Shown here: piece after piece, positions 9,701 to 16,394 of the stretch
How positions within the stretch are numbered: the first letter of the stretch is position 1
Layout: the number at the start of each line of letters is the position of its first letter
DNA from: Pinguiococcus pyrenoidosus
Taxonomy: Eukaryota; Sar; Pinguiophyceae; Pinguiochrysidales; Pinguiochrysidaceae
Assembly (NCBI GenBank): GCA_019677205.1
Contig: JAAMXY010000137.1
Span: 1-18,917, forward strand
Length of the DNA stretch: 18,917 nucleotides
Reading direction: 5' to 3'
The notes under the pieces: model-generated
The model's database searches: none
What the model was told of the DNA's origin: nothing
The model's input: only the letters and a program-made list of their open reading frames with translations
Program-made: the position numbers and the translations under genes

Positions 9701-11952
9701 GAAGAGGCAAGGTTTTTGTTTTCTACAGCGCGCCGCCGGTAGTGGAGATTGCTTTGAGAGGTGATGCACCTCAGACTTCCGGAGAGTTCCGGCTGATCGT
9801 AGGTTTCCGAGGTGTGGATGCGCTGAGCTCCACCATCTCCTTTGATGCTTCAGGAGCGAATCTGAAAGCCGCTCTAGAGAGCCTCGGAAACGTAGATCTG
9901 GTCAGCGTGCGGAAGGACACTTGGATTGGGGATTCTGGAACAGAGACTCGCTGGCGAATATCATTCGTTTCGCAGTATGGGGACGCCCCGGCTGTCAAGC
10001 CGCAGTGGAGCGGCTTTGGCTGCTCGATCTGTGACGCGTTCTCTTCGGCATACACGGCTTGGCCGGCTCGCCAAGTTGAGATCGTGGCCGAGTCCGCTGC
10101 GCAGCCTTTGTTCGAAGAGGGCATCCTGCAGGCCTCTTCCGCGACGCATGGAGAGCAGTTCGGCGCAAGCGTCGAAGTCAGAGGCGATCAAGTGCTGGTG
10201 GGAGCACCCGCCTCCCACGGCGGTCCCTCGGTGACCTGGGACTTCGAAACGGGCGATCTGCGAGGTTGGACGGCAACCGGCAATGCCTTCGAACTGCAGC
10301 CCACTTTTGGGGACAACTCTCGCCACCGCCCGCCTGCAGGAACTTCCGGATACTCCAGTGAGCATCTGCGCCCACAACAGTCGCAGCCCCAGGGGCTTTA
10401 CTACGTCAGTAGCTTCGAGCGCCGTCCTGGGAACGGGCGCGAAGACGCACGAAATCCAGATCCTAGGTTTCTCGCGGGAGGGGCGGCAGGGGATCGTCCT
10501 GTTGGCACCTTAACGTCACAGCCATTTCTGATTCTCGGACCCCGCATATGGTTTCGGATTGGCGGTGGTTGTGATCACCTGACGGAGTATGTCGAACTCC
10601 TCGTTGACGGCTTCGCCGTGGCACGGTCGACGGGTTCATGCAGAGAACGGCTTGAGGCGCGAGAGTTTGAAACAGCCGAGTACGTCGGCCGAGCTGCTCA
10701 GATTCGGATCGTAGACATATCAACGGCAATCTGGGGTCATGTCAGCGCCGACGATTTCCGCTTCTCCTGGAACGCCGACGCCGAGGGCTTCACCGCGCAC
10801 GAACTCGACTGGCAACAGACTCCGAGGGATCCGAGCACGGCTGAACGCGCCATCAGGTCAGGGGCGGCGTACATCTTTCTGAGGCAAGTCAGTGGAGGTC
10901 AAGCACCTTGCGCTGACACGCGGCAGCAAGCGTGTCAATGGAGCCAGCACGCCAAGCTGCTTCCGAGTGACAGACGCCCTGATATGCGTTTTGGAGCGAG
11001 CGTTGCTTTCGACGAGTCCAGGGGCTATGCGATCGTCGGCGCCCCTGCAGCACCGATGCTTGGGCTTTACAAGGACCTGCTCTTGCCTGCCTCGCACGTG
11101 TCCTCTCGGCAACGACCCCGCCGGCTTCCCGCATCTTCAGCGCTGGCGTACACACTGCACGCAACAGGATCGGTGGCGTCGCTTGGCGCCGGGAATCGCC
11201 TGATCGACTACGTAGAAAGCACAAATCGGACTGATCTGGAGCGCCGCGCCCTGGAGGAAGCCACCCAGGAGGGTGGGGCAGTGTACCTTTTTGCAAGGAC
11301 CGATGAAAGCTTCCGCGCAGACGGTGAGCTACTCGCTCCCTCGGAGGGGCACGCACACGAGTCCGTGAAGCTGATCCCACCGGACTTGCACACACGCGAC
11401 TTCTTCGGCTCCTCCGTCGCAGCAGGTGGCGGTCATCTCGTCGCTGGATCGCCAAAGCGAGACGGCGCGAAGGGAGGTGCGATGGTGTCCGCTGAGGATG
11501 TTGGTGGCGTCTATGTCTTCGACACGAGAATCGCATCTGTTGGATTTCTTCAGAAAGAATTCCGTGTCCTCGAGGATGCTTCCGAGGCCACCATCCTCCT
11601 CACTCGCGCAGATGCCGTCGCTTACGAATCCATCACTGTCGAAGTCGCCACGAGCGACTTGACAGCTGCGGGGGTTGGTACGGAGGCCTTCGAGGACTGC
11701 ATGCTGCTGGCAATTGCAGCCAGATCGAATTCATGCGGAGACTACGAGCGGACGAATGCGAAGATCACCTTTGCGGAGGGCGACACGACCGCAGCCTTCT
11801 CCGTCAGAGTAGTGGACAACGCGTGTCGAGAGCACTATCCTGAGTACGTGCAACTCACGCTCAGTGTTCCCGGGAGCTTTGCAGCAGTTAGCGAGAAGCA
11901 TCTTGCGCTTCTTCGCATCGATGACCAGGACTTCCACAAGGAGCCATGCTGA
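733..11952 (+). CDS. Giant secreted Ig-like/SWM-repeat, FG-GAP and Calx-beta protein (3 exons)
   Basis: Joining exons 733-6738, 6817-7210 and 7274-11952 gives 3692 residues. The start is the first ATG of the long frame; residues 10-24 (GFGLWIIASIQLTSC) form a plausible signal-peptide core, so the protein is probably secreted. No C-terminal membrane segment is visible. Domains in order: four Ig-like repeats (28-451, the fourth split), eight SWM-type repeats of about 125 residues (452-1490), return of the split repeat (1491-1536), seven FG-GAP-like blades (1537-2523), a Calx-beta-like domain (2524-2691), seven more blades (2698-3550) and a final Calx-beta domain (3554-3692). Six copies of a VQTI-type module and one jelly-roll-like domain lie in propeller loops or between blades. 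FG-GAP propellers are known from integrin alpha chains, and Calx-beta from Na/Ca exchangers and adhesion proteins. A role as an extracellular adhesin or wall/matrix protein is inference. The bacterial-style repeats suggest a prokaryotic source for some modules. Domain assignment is by eye. Confidence 0.85.
814..2085 (+). repeat. Four N-terminal Ig-like repeats (fourth incomplete)
   Basis: Residues 28-451 of the giant protein hold about 115-residue units starting near residues 28, 147, 260 and 382. Each opens with a hydrophobic strand, then a 'FxxQPxLxVxDxGGN' motif (IFPQPELVVVDRGGN; FEIQPKLLAFDAGGN; FRNQPVLAVHDAGGN). Units 1-3 close with a 'G-F-GLxIxKAGxxY' motif (ARFAGLYINKAGSGY; CTFHGLAIDKAGVDY). 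This is the pattern of Ig-like repeats in large bacterial surface proteins ('QPxVxVxDAxGNxV ... GxAxFxGLxI'). Unit 1 is the most divergent and follows the signal peptide directly. Unit 4 has only its first half here; its second half appears about 1040 residues later. Confidence 0.75.
2086..5202 (+). repeat. Eight tandem SWM-type (SwmB-like) Ig-like repeats
   Basis: Residues 452-1490 contain eight units of 120-140 residues starting near 452, 578, 703, 835, 977, 1104, 1235 and 1363. The shared core is 'YxxGdxIxIxVxFSxPVxVxGxPxLxL' followed by 'RxAxYxSGSGxxxLxFxYxVxxGDxxxDL', and each unit ends in a 'IVIDxxxP'-like linker. This matches the SWM repeat named from cyanobacterial SwmB, common in marine bacterial giant proteins. 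Units 2, 3, 4, 6 and 8 carry a special motif near the end (KRLSTAPTTHASL; RRSSTNPTTDADV; RRASANPQANAQI; KRESTHPTTDALL; RRLSAVPTLDADT). Unit 1 instead keeps a bacterial-like ending (TLPVPGTNGSLSH). All units diverge at DNA level, so the expansion is old. The array lies in one exon. Confidence 0.75.
5203..5340 (+). repeat. Second half of the split fourth Ig-like repeat
   Basis: Residues 1491-1536 begin RGVAEFLSLMIPRRGSEYKL, which aligns with the closing half of the N-terminal repeats (repeat 3: RGVCTFHGLAIDKAGVDYRI). It therefore looks like the C-terminal half of repeat 4, separated from its N-terminal half by the whole SWM array. The first FG-GAP blade follows directly. Confidence 0.55.
6739..6816 (+). 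other. Intron 1 of the giant gene (78 nt)
   Basis: The donor reads CAG|GTGAGA and the acceptor GTCGCAG|GTC. The length is a multiple of three, so both exons share a frame, but an in-frame TGA (6790-6792) would stop an unspliced reading. Removal joins 'ADEGSFQ' to 'VGFRGFRVTVPFD', restoring a VQTI module that matches its sisters (GTFQLGFRDAGLTSRLAYD). Confidence 0.85.
7211..7273 (+). other. Intron 2 of the giant gene (63 nt)
   Basis: The donor is CAAG|GTAAGC and the preferred acceptor is GAGCAG|AAACG. It is phase 1 and a multiple of three, with an in-frame TAG (7219-7221). Splicing joins 'QKLAPAAPQ' to 'ETEATRFGASIAL', the start of FG-GAP blade 3. An acceptor three bases upstream (GCGAG|CAG) would only add one alanine, so a NAGNAG-like alternative is possible. 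Confidence 0.85.
8443..8964 (+). other. Calx-beta-like domain between the propellers
   Basis: Residues 2524-2691 follow propeller 1. They start FSFVARRQQVPEGAAVTLDV and contain 'YVAVDATLVFMEEEVTKGVV' and 'IVERPDEEVALYL', the order seen in Calx-beta domains (edge strand with 'V.EG', a middle 'L.F...E..K.v.v', then 'D...E..E...l.L'). A segment of about 60 residues in the middle (2565-2625) is longer than usual. Calx-beta domains usually bind Ca2+ through acidic residues; I cannot assign ligands here with confidence. Confidence 0.6.
8965..11529 (+). other. FG-GAP beta-propeller 2 (7 blades) with two inserted modules
   Basis: Residues 2698-3550 hold seven further FG-GAP-like units: QYGTQVEL..LLVGAE (2715), RFGSGLAV..VVASAP (2777), LFGAAGAL..LAIGAP (2834), SFGSCVSV..MVVSAL (2899), QFGASVEV..VLVGAP (3094), RFGASVAF..AIVGAP (3372) and FFGSSVAA..LVAGSP (3510). 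Closing strands such as GKVFVF, SGAAYIF, GGAVYLF and GGVYVF follow most of them. A sixth VQTI-type module (residues 2955-3085) lies between the fourth and fifth units. The fifth unit is split by a jelly-roll-like domain, and the sixth by about 75 residues of unknown nature. Confidence 0.68.
10231..10770 (+). other. Carbohydrate-binding-like beta-sandwich inserted in blade 12
   Basis: Residues 3120-3299 begin WDFETGDLRGWTATGNAF and contain 'GTLTSQPFLI', 'IWFRIGGGCDH', 'VELLVDGFAVARSTG' and 'RIVDISTAIWGHVSADDF'. This set of motifs is typical of a roughly 170-residue jelly-roll domain attached to glycosidases and large secreted proteins of planctomycetes and related bacteria ('FE.G...GW...G.AF ... 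G.LTS..F.I ... I.F.IGGG ... LLVDG ... D..WGH...D'). Sugar binding is inferred from that association. The domain separates the 'VLVGAP' strand from the 'SGAAYIF' strand of the same FG-GAP unit. Confidence 0.6.
11530..11952 (+). other. C-terminal Calx-beta domain and stop
   Basis: Residues 3554-3692 read VGFLQKEFRVLEDASEATIL at the start, then 'ITVEVATSDLTA', 'KITFAEGDTTAAFSVRVVDN', 'EYVQLTLSVPG' and end 'LLRIDDQDFHKEPC'. The order 'F...V.E ... V.V.T.D.TA ... I.F..GDTT..F.V.V.D ... E.V.L.LS.P ... L.I.DDD' is the canonical Calx-beta pattern. The domain is complete at the TGA (11950-11952), so the gene very likely ends here and not at a missed splice site. Confidence 0.75.
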
Positions 11953-12032
11953 TCAAGGACAGCGCGAAACGCGCAGATGCCTCCGTCCATGCTTCCTTCA
12001 GGATCAGCAGCGGCCGCACACAATGCTGCAAG

Positions 12033-12117
12033 CGTTCCATTCCAAGTCGAGCATCCCACTCCAAGTCGAGCATCCCACTCCAAGTCGAGCGTCCCACTCC
12101 AAGTCGAGCGTCTCGAT
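12033..12117. repeat. 19-bp minisatellite (4 copies) in the convergent gap
   Basis: The unit CCAAGTCGAGCATCCCACT starts at 12042, 12061, 12080 and 12099. The first two units are identical, the third differs by one base (CGTCCCACT) and the last is degenerate after CCAAGTCGAG (CGTCTCGAT). A partial unit (CGTTCCATT) precedes the array. It lies between the stop codons of the giant gene and the TANGO6-like gene, so it may be in either 3' UTR. I see no other feature in 11953-12158. Confidence 0.9.
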
Positions 12118-12158
12118 AAGAAGGTGACTGTGCAGAGTTCTGTAGAGACTAATTTGTT

Positions 12159-15100
12159 TCACATCTTGAATACTTCAATCTGAGAGAGCAGATGCGGCAA
12201 TCGCTCCAAAAGCTGCAACGCCCTTCGCCGTGTCTGACACGTGCCCGGCATCAGCTGACTACAGAAACTCTCATCAGGCAAACAGTCCACGGTCTGACGC
12301 AAGGCAGCTTCAGCGGATCGCAGCCTTCGTCCAACTGCATCTCGTCTTCCTCTGGCTGCACGCGACACTGACAGGCCACTTTGTGCGATTGCTGCTGTCT
12401 GCCGTTGAACGCCGGAGAAGGCGGTCTCGGAGGCTGATGCGCCACGGTGGAGAAGCACTTCCGCGACCATCTCCAACACGCAAACGGTCGCGGTGGACAG
12501 AATCCCGTCGTCGTCTCTTCGGCATCGCCGCGCAGCCTTCCGATGCTCTGTGAAATCATCTCCTCGAGGCGCCCCTCCGTCCGCAATCTCCATACTCAGT
12601 ATACCGCAGCAAAGATCCAAGATCATCGGCAATGCATCTTCAACGACGATGCTATGGAGCATGCCATCAAGGCTCAGCCGCAGAAGCTCAGCCAAACAGG
12701 ACATGTTGGAAGCTCGAAAGCATGCCCATTGCTGCCTTGCATCCGCGGGGAGAGCTGAAGATGCCGGCAATCCCCAGATCCTACTGGTCTCTGCGGGATC
12801 GAACCTCTCCTGCGCTCCTCGGATAAACGTTCTGAAGAGAAGGGCCGCATGCTGCGCTGCGGCAGCACCCCTGCGCCTCAAGGCGTGCACGAGGGCCTGT
12901 CCAACTCGTATCCGAATGTTGGGAGACAGGCACGAGATGCTTCTCCCGTCGCCACGATTATCTTGAAGCACCGGAGCCTGAATTCGTTCAGCGGCAGCTC
13001 CTGCTTTGCATTCGAACGCTGCTTTGCGAAACCTTGCTAGATACTGGCGCACCAGCATGTCTAGAGTCGTGGAAGGGCGCACGTCCGCAGCCGCAGTCAA
13101 GCCGCGAACTGCGGCAAGGAAGACGTACGACTCCTCGTCTGTCAACATCTTCAGCAGCCTTTCTGCGAACTGCTGATGAACACCTGCTTCTTCTGCAGAT
13201 AGGCAAAGGCCGCTGCTGTCCTTGCGGGGCCCCAATCGATCGTCACGTTCGCGAGCTTCCAGCCTTCGTTCAAAAATATTGCTGATGCGAATGCAGCCCC
13301 TCGCCCGAAGGTAAGGCAGCGCAGAGCAGAGGTCAGCCTCGATCGCTTGATGACTAAATCCGAATCCATCGTCCGATCGGCTTGGAAGAGGCGTGTCTGC
13401 TCGAGCGAGGGCAACACGCAGCTCGACCGCCAGAGCGTATACTCGCGAGCTTCTCGTTGTTTGGGCAAGCGTCATCAGCGGAGTCGCCAAGTCTTGCAGA
13501 TCCTCCTTGGCGACGACGCACCGATCATCAGTTGCGTTTCCGTCCCTGGACAGGTTTGCTTCTGCTTCCATCATTACTTGTACTATCTGGAGGACCGTTT
13601 CGAGGGCACTGTCTCCAATTGGATTCTCCGCCGGAACAACGGATTCCGCAGCTCCGCGGTCGAAGCTCTTGTTTGCCGCTGAGATGAGCTGTCTGACAAT
13701 TTCAACAGCTTGGCGGCTGTTGGCAGCTATGCTCCCGAGAACTACATCAGGAATGGAGTCCATCACGTATTGCGTTAGGAAGCCAAGGCCCGCGTCGTTC
13801 GGACCTTCCAAAAACTGTTGCAGCAGCCGAGCGTAAACACGTCCGGGGACTCCGCTGGGGCGTCCATCTTTCTCACTCGAGACAGGCGTCATTGAAGGCC
13901 GCTGCCAATCATCGTCAGTGCAAGCTAGCAGAAACTCGCAGAGCCCTCTTGCATTGTCCTCGAGCACGCTGGCATCGGATGTTTCTGAAGCGCTATCAGC
14001 GGCCGGCTTTGGATAGATGGAAAAGCCGCGCTCAACATGGTTCCGAACCTCAAGTCTACTGTGCACGTCCCGCAAGCAAGCCTCAATCACTCGATCGGTT
14101 ACTGTGCTGACTCCCTCCGCTTCCCCTTCTCCTGGAAGAGTCCCTTCGTCATTGCTTCCGAGCCCTCCACTGTCGTCAGCTAGGCATAGCGCCTTGAGGA
14201 GGGCAAGGCACCGCGTCGCTACCATCTGGCTGCTCCCCCGTAGAGACCTTCTGTCGGGCTCAACTTCCAGTGCAGGACATCCAGTGTCCTCCTCAGCAAC
14301 GCCTTGCTTGCAACGAAGCAGAAGGAAGGTGGCCGATAGGGCCGCCGGCACGCCCAAGGAGCACAGGACAGAGAGAACTGGATCATTCGGGAGACAGCCA
14401 GAATGCAGCAAACCGTTCAGCACGTCTAGACCGGGCTTCAGGTCCCTCTCACCGATGCTTGTAGGCTGCTCTGCCCTTTCATCGCAGCAACGAGCGCGTC
14501 GATTTGCCTTCCCGCTGCATGCACGGCTCGCTGCCCCGACGCGCATCGGGGGTTCGGCGTGGCGACTGCAATGCCAATGGGCTATCTGTTCGAAAGGGCC
14601 GAAGACAGATGCAAACATGCCAAGCAAGATGTCTCGTCCGGAGAGCGCAGGTGGGGCACCATTACCCGAGGCATGGATCACCTTGCTCGCGATGGCATTC
14701 ACGAGCCAAGCAGCCAAGAATCGCAGCTGCTTCTTGCCGTTCGCACTCGCTGCAGCAGAACGGGAGCCGCCTGGAGGCGCCCCGGTGTCCAACTGGAGAA
14801 GGGCAAGAACTTGTGGCCCGATTGCCCGGCAGTACTCGTACCATGAGACCCTCGGTGGCGGCTGCGCAAGTGCAGTTGCTATCGAGACGCCTTTCTCGCT
14901 GCTGCGACTGAGCGTCGACGAGAGGGTAGCCGCGACCCCGCCTTTCCGCATCGGCATGTACGCAATTTCTCCGGCCACGGCTCTTCGGAGCCACATTGAG
15001 TTCTGCCCCTCTTGAGCATGCGAGACACGGAGACCGAGCCCGCGTCTGCTGCTATCGCCCGGGGCGCGTCTGCTGATGCGCAGCGACGCCAGAGCGCCCA

Positions 15101-15875
15101 GCTGCACCGCCATCGGAGTCCCTGCGCGGAGCGACCGGAGCTTCTCCAGATAGCACTCACGGTTCTCAGGCTGCAATTCAACGAGCTGCCGCAGGGCTAC
15201 AAACAGCACGCCGTAGAAATTAGGGAGCAGGACTCGGTTCCGATCGCCGTCAAGGCAAAGCTTCTGCAGCGCGTTGTGTGCCGCTGCGAGCCGCGAGATA
15301 CGCAGGGAGTGTTCTTCCGGCGTCCCAACATCCCCTGGATCCGCAAACACGTCAAGACGGAAAAGTCGCGGGGGAATCTTGATGTGCTTGGACGCCCGAC
15401 AGTGGAGCTGGTCTCCAAAGTCGATGCACACTTGCTGGTCAAGCCGGGGAAGGACGCCCCACGAAACCATGAACTCCGCCGCGCAACGAAGCGCTAAGAG
15501 GTCTTCCATCCCCAAGAGGAACCTCGGCACACGGATCGGCTCTTTCTTGTCTCCGTGCCTTCTCTCGGGGGCCAGTGTCTCCGTAATGTGCGATGCGCGC
15601 TCGTGTATCGCAACAAGCTCGACCACCTTGTCCATCCAGATGCTCCTGAGCAAGCTCCACCCCTTTTCGAGCGCCTGAAGCTGCTCAAAATCCTTTCCGG
15701 CCTCTTCGGAAACGGACAAGAGTAACGCAGCATCGCCACGGCGCCGAACTCGATCTGCGTCAGCGTCCTTCTGGTCCCCTGGGAAGCCCGAAGGGACTGC
15801 TTCGAGAGCCTTTGACGCACACCTCAGCTTTCGACGAAGCACATCAAACCGACGCTCGAGGAGATCGATATCCAT
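12159..15875 (-). CDS. TANGO6: TANGO6 / Rtp1-like HEAT-repeat protein
   Basis: This is a single-exon frame. The first ATG is at 15875 (MDIDLLERRFDVLRRKL), giving 1238 residues, close to animal TANGO6 (about 1100). The recognisable part is the C-terminal third. 'LTDEESYVFLAAVRGLTAAA' (about residue 912) matches the 'DeeSYVyLnAI.GL..LAd' core of the RTP1_C1 region. It is followed by 'RIRVGQALVHALRRRG', 'LLFRTFIRGAQ' and 'RASNMSCLAELLRL', the order seen in TANGO6/Rtp1. A shorter segment near 1115-1140 (ILSTATVCVLEMVAEVLLHR) fits the RTP1_C2 region. The N-terminal two-thirds is alpha-helical, HEAT-like and poorly conserved. Drosophila Tango6 was found in a screen for secretion and Golgi organisation; yeast Rtp1 helps assemble and import RNA polymerase II. 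Which role applies here is unknown. The gene converges with the giant gene, 206 bp apart. Confidence 0.8.
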   Translation of the reverse strand: MDIDLLERRFDVLRRKLRCASKALEAVPSGFPGDQKDADADRVRRRGDAALLLSVSEEAGKDFEQLQALEKGWSLLRSIWMDKVVELVAIHERASHITETLAPERRHGDKKEPIRVPRFLLGMEDLLALRCAAEFMVSWGVLPRLDQQVCIDFGDQLHCRASKHIKIPPRLFRLDVFADPGDVGTPEEHSLRISRLAAAHNALQKLCLDGDRNRVLLPNFYGVLFVALRQLVELQPENRECYLEKLRSLRAGTPMAVQLGALASLRISRRAPGDSSRRGLGLRVSHAQEGQNSMWLRRAVAGEIAYMPMRKGGVAATLSSTLSRSSEKGVSIATALAQPPPRVSWYEYCRAIGPQVLALLQLDTGAPPGGSRSAAASANGKKQLRFLAAWLVNAIASKVIHASGNGAPPALSGRDILLGMFASVFGPFEQIAHWHCSRHAEPPMRVGAASRACSGKANRRARCCDERAEQPTSIGERDLKPGLDVLNGLLHSGCLPNDPVLSVLCSLGVPAALSATFLLLRCKQGVAEEDTGCPALEVEPDRRSLRGSSQMVATRCLALLKALCLADDSGGLGSNDEGTLPGEGEAEGVSTVTDRVIEACLRDVHSRLEVRNHVERGFSIYPKPAADSASETSDASVLEDNARGLCEFLLACTDDDWQRPSMTPVSSEKDGRPSGVPGRVYARLLQQFLEGPNDAGLGFLTQYVMDSIPDVVLGSIAANSRQAVEIVRQLISAANKSFDRGAAESVVPAENPIGDSALETVLQIVQVMMEAEANLSRDGNATDDRCVVAKEDLQDLATPLMTLAQTTRSSRVYALAVELRVALARADTPLPSRSDDGFGFSHQAIEADLCSALPYLRARGCIRISNIFERRLEARERDDRLGPRKDSSGLCLSAEEAGVHQQFAERLLKMLTDEESYVFLAAVRGLTAAADVRPSTTLDMLVRQYLARFRKAAFECKAGAAAERIQAPVLQDNRGDGRSISCLSPNIRIRVGQALVHALRRRGAAAAQHAALLFRTFIRGAQERFDPAETSRIWGLPASSALPADARQQWACFRASNMSCLAELLRLSLDGMLHSIVVEDALPMILDLCCGILSMEIADGGAPRGDDFTEHRKAARRCRRDDDGILSTATVCVLEMVAEVLLHRGASASETAFSGVQRQTAAIAQSGLSVSRAARGRRDAVGRRLRSAEAALRQTVDCLPDESFCSQLMPGTCQTRRRALQLLERLPHLLSQIEVFKM

Positions 15876-16394
15876 CCTTCTCGAAGGTGACTCGTTTGCA
15901 GGTGTGCGTGGCAAGCGCGTGACGAGCAGCGGCTCTCTGCATCGGGAGGCGGCGGCGGTCTGCTGGAATTCATTTCTGGGTCCTTCCGAATTCTGGAGTC
16001 CCAGAACGATGGGAATAAGAAGAAGACGCTGGCCTTCTGGCCTTCGCCCCCGATTTTATTCAATTTCGAAATTCATGTCAATATGAGAATGGGTGAGATT
16101 ATGATGATATAGATCTCGTGCAACGCATGATGGGAATCCTAGGAAGCGCGTCCAAGGCGGTTTATTTTGAATAAAAGTTATTGCTATGATAGAGAATCGC
16201 TTCCTCTGGATCCCGCTTTCGGGGAAATTTGGATCTCCCGATCACGCTGTGTGCCACAAGCTAGAGCTCCCCGTGGTCCGCCTCTCTGATTTCCGGTCCG
16301 TCCAGTCCTGGACCGAGCACAGGCGACATCCTGATCGCTGTCCGCAGAGTGGCTGGGCCTGTACAGGTATCACAGCCGCTTTCTCTTTCCATGA
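15876..16394. other. AT-rich intergenic region with polyadenylation-like motifs
   Basis: This region lies upstream of the TANGO6-like ATG. Part of it (about 16050-16200) is clearly AT-rich. Minus-strand AATAAA motifs lie at 16055-16060 and 16161-16166 (TTTATT on plus); the second is about 230 bases past the stop of the unrecognised minus frame ending at 16395. A plus-strand AATAAA is at 16170-16175, but no plus-strand gene precedes it. A 15-mer containing a 12-bp palindrome lies at 16061-16075. A short plus frame at 16186-16425 (79 codons) shows no resemblance to any protein. The promoter of the TANGO6-like gene should be here, though I see no named element. Confidence 0.5.

Noticed and set aside
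14017-15015. Plus-strand 332-codon frame opposite the TANGO6-like gene
   Set aside because: It is antisense to a gene with recognised conserved domains. Its translation is rich in Ser, Arg, Pro and Ala with no family match, as expected of a shadow frame in GC-rich coding DNA.
15876-15914. Extending the TANGO6-like protein 13 codons upstream to residue MPRTPANESPSRR
   Set aside because: The upstream start would be TTG. The first ATG is at 15875, and nuclear genes normally start at ATG.
16294-16315. Hairpin CGGTCC / GGACCG with a 10-base loop as a terminator or regulatory RNA
   Set aside because: A 6-bp stem is expected by chance in GC-rich DNA, factor-independent terminators do not apply to nuclear genes, and nothing around it supports a function.
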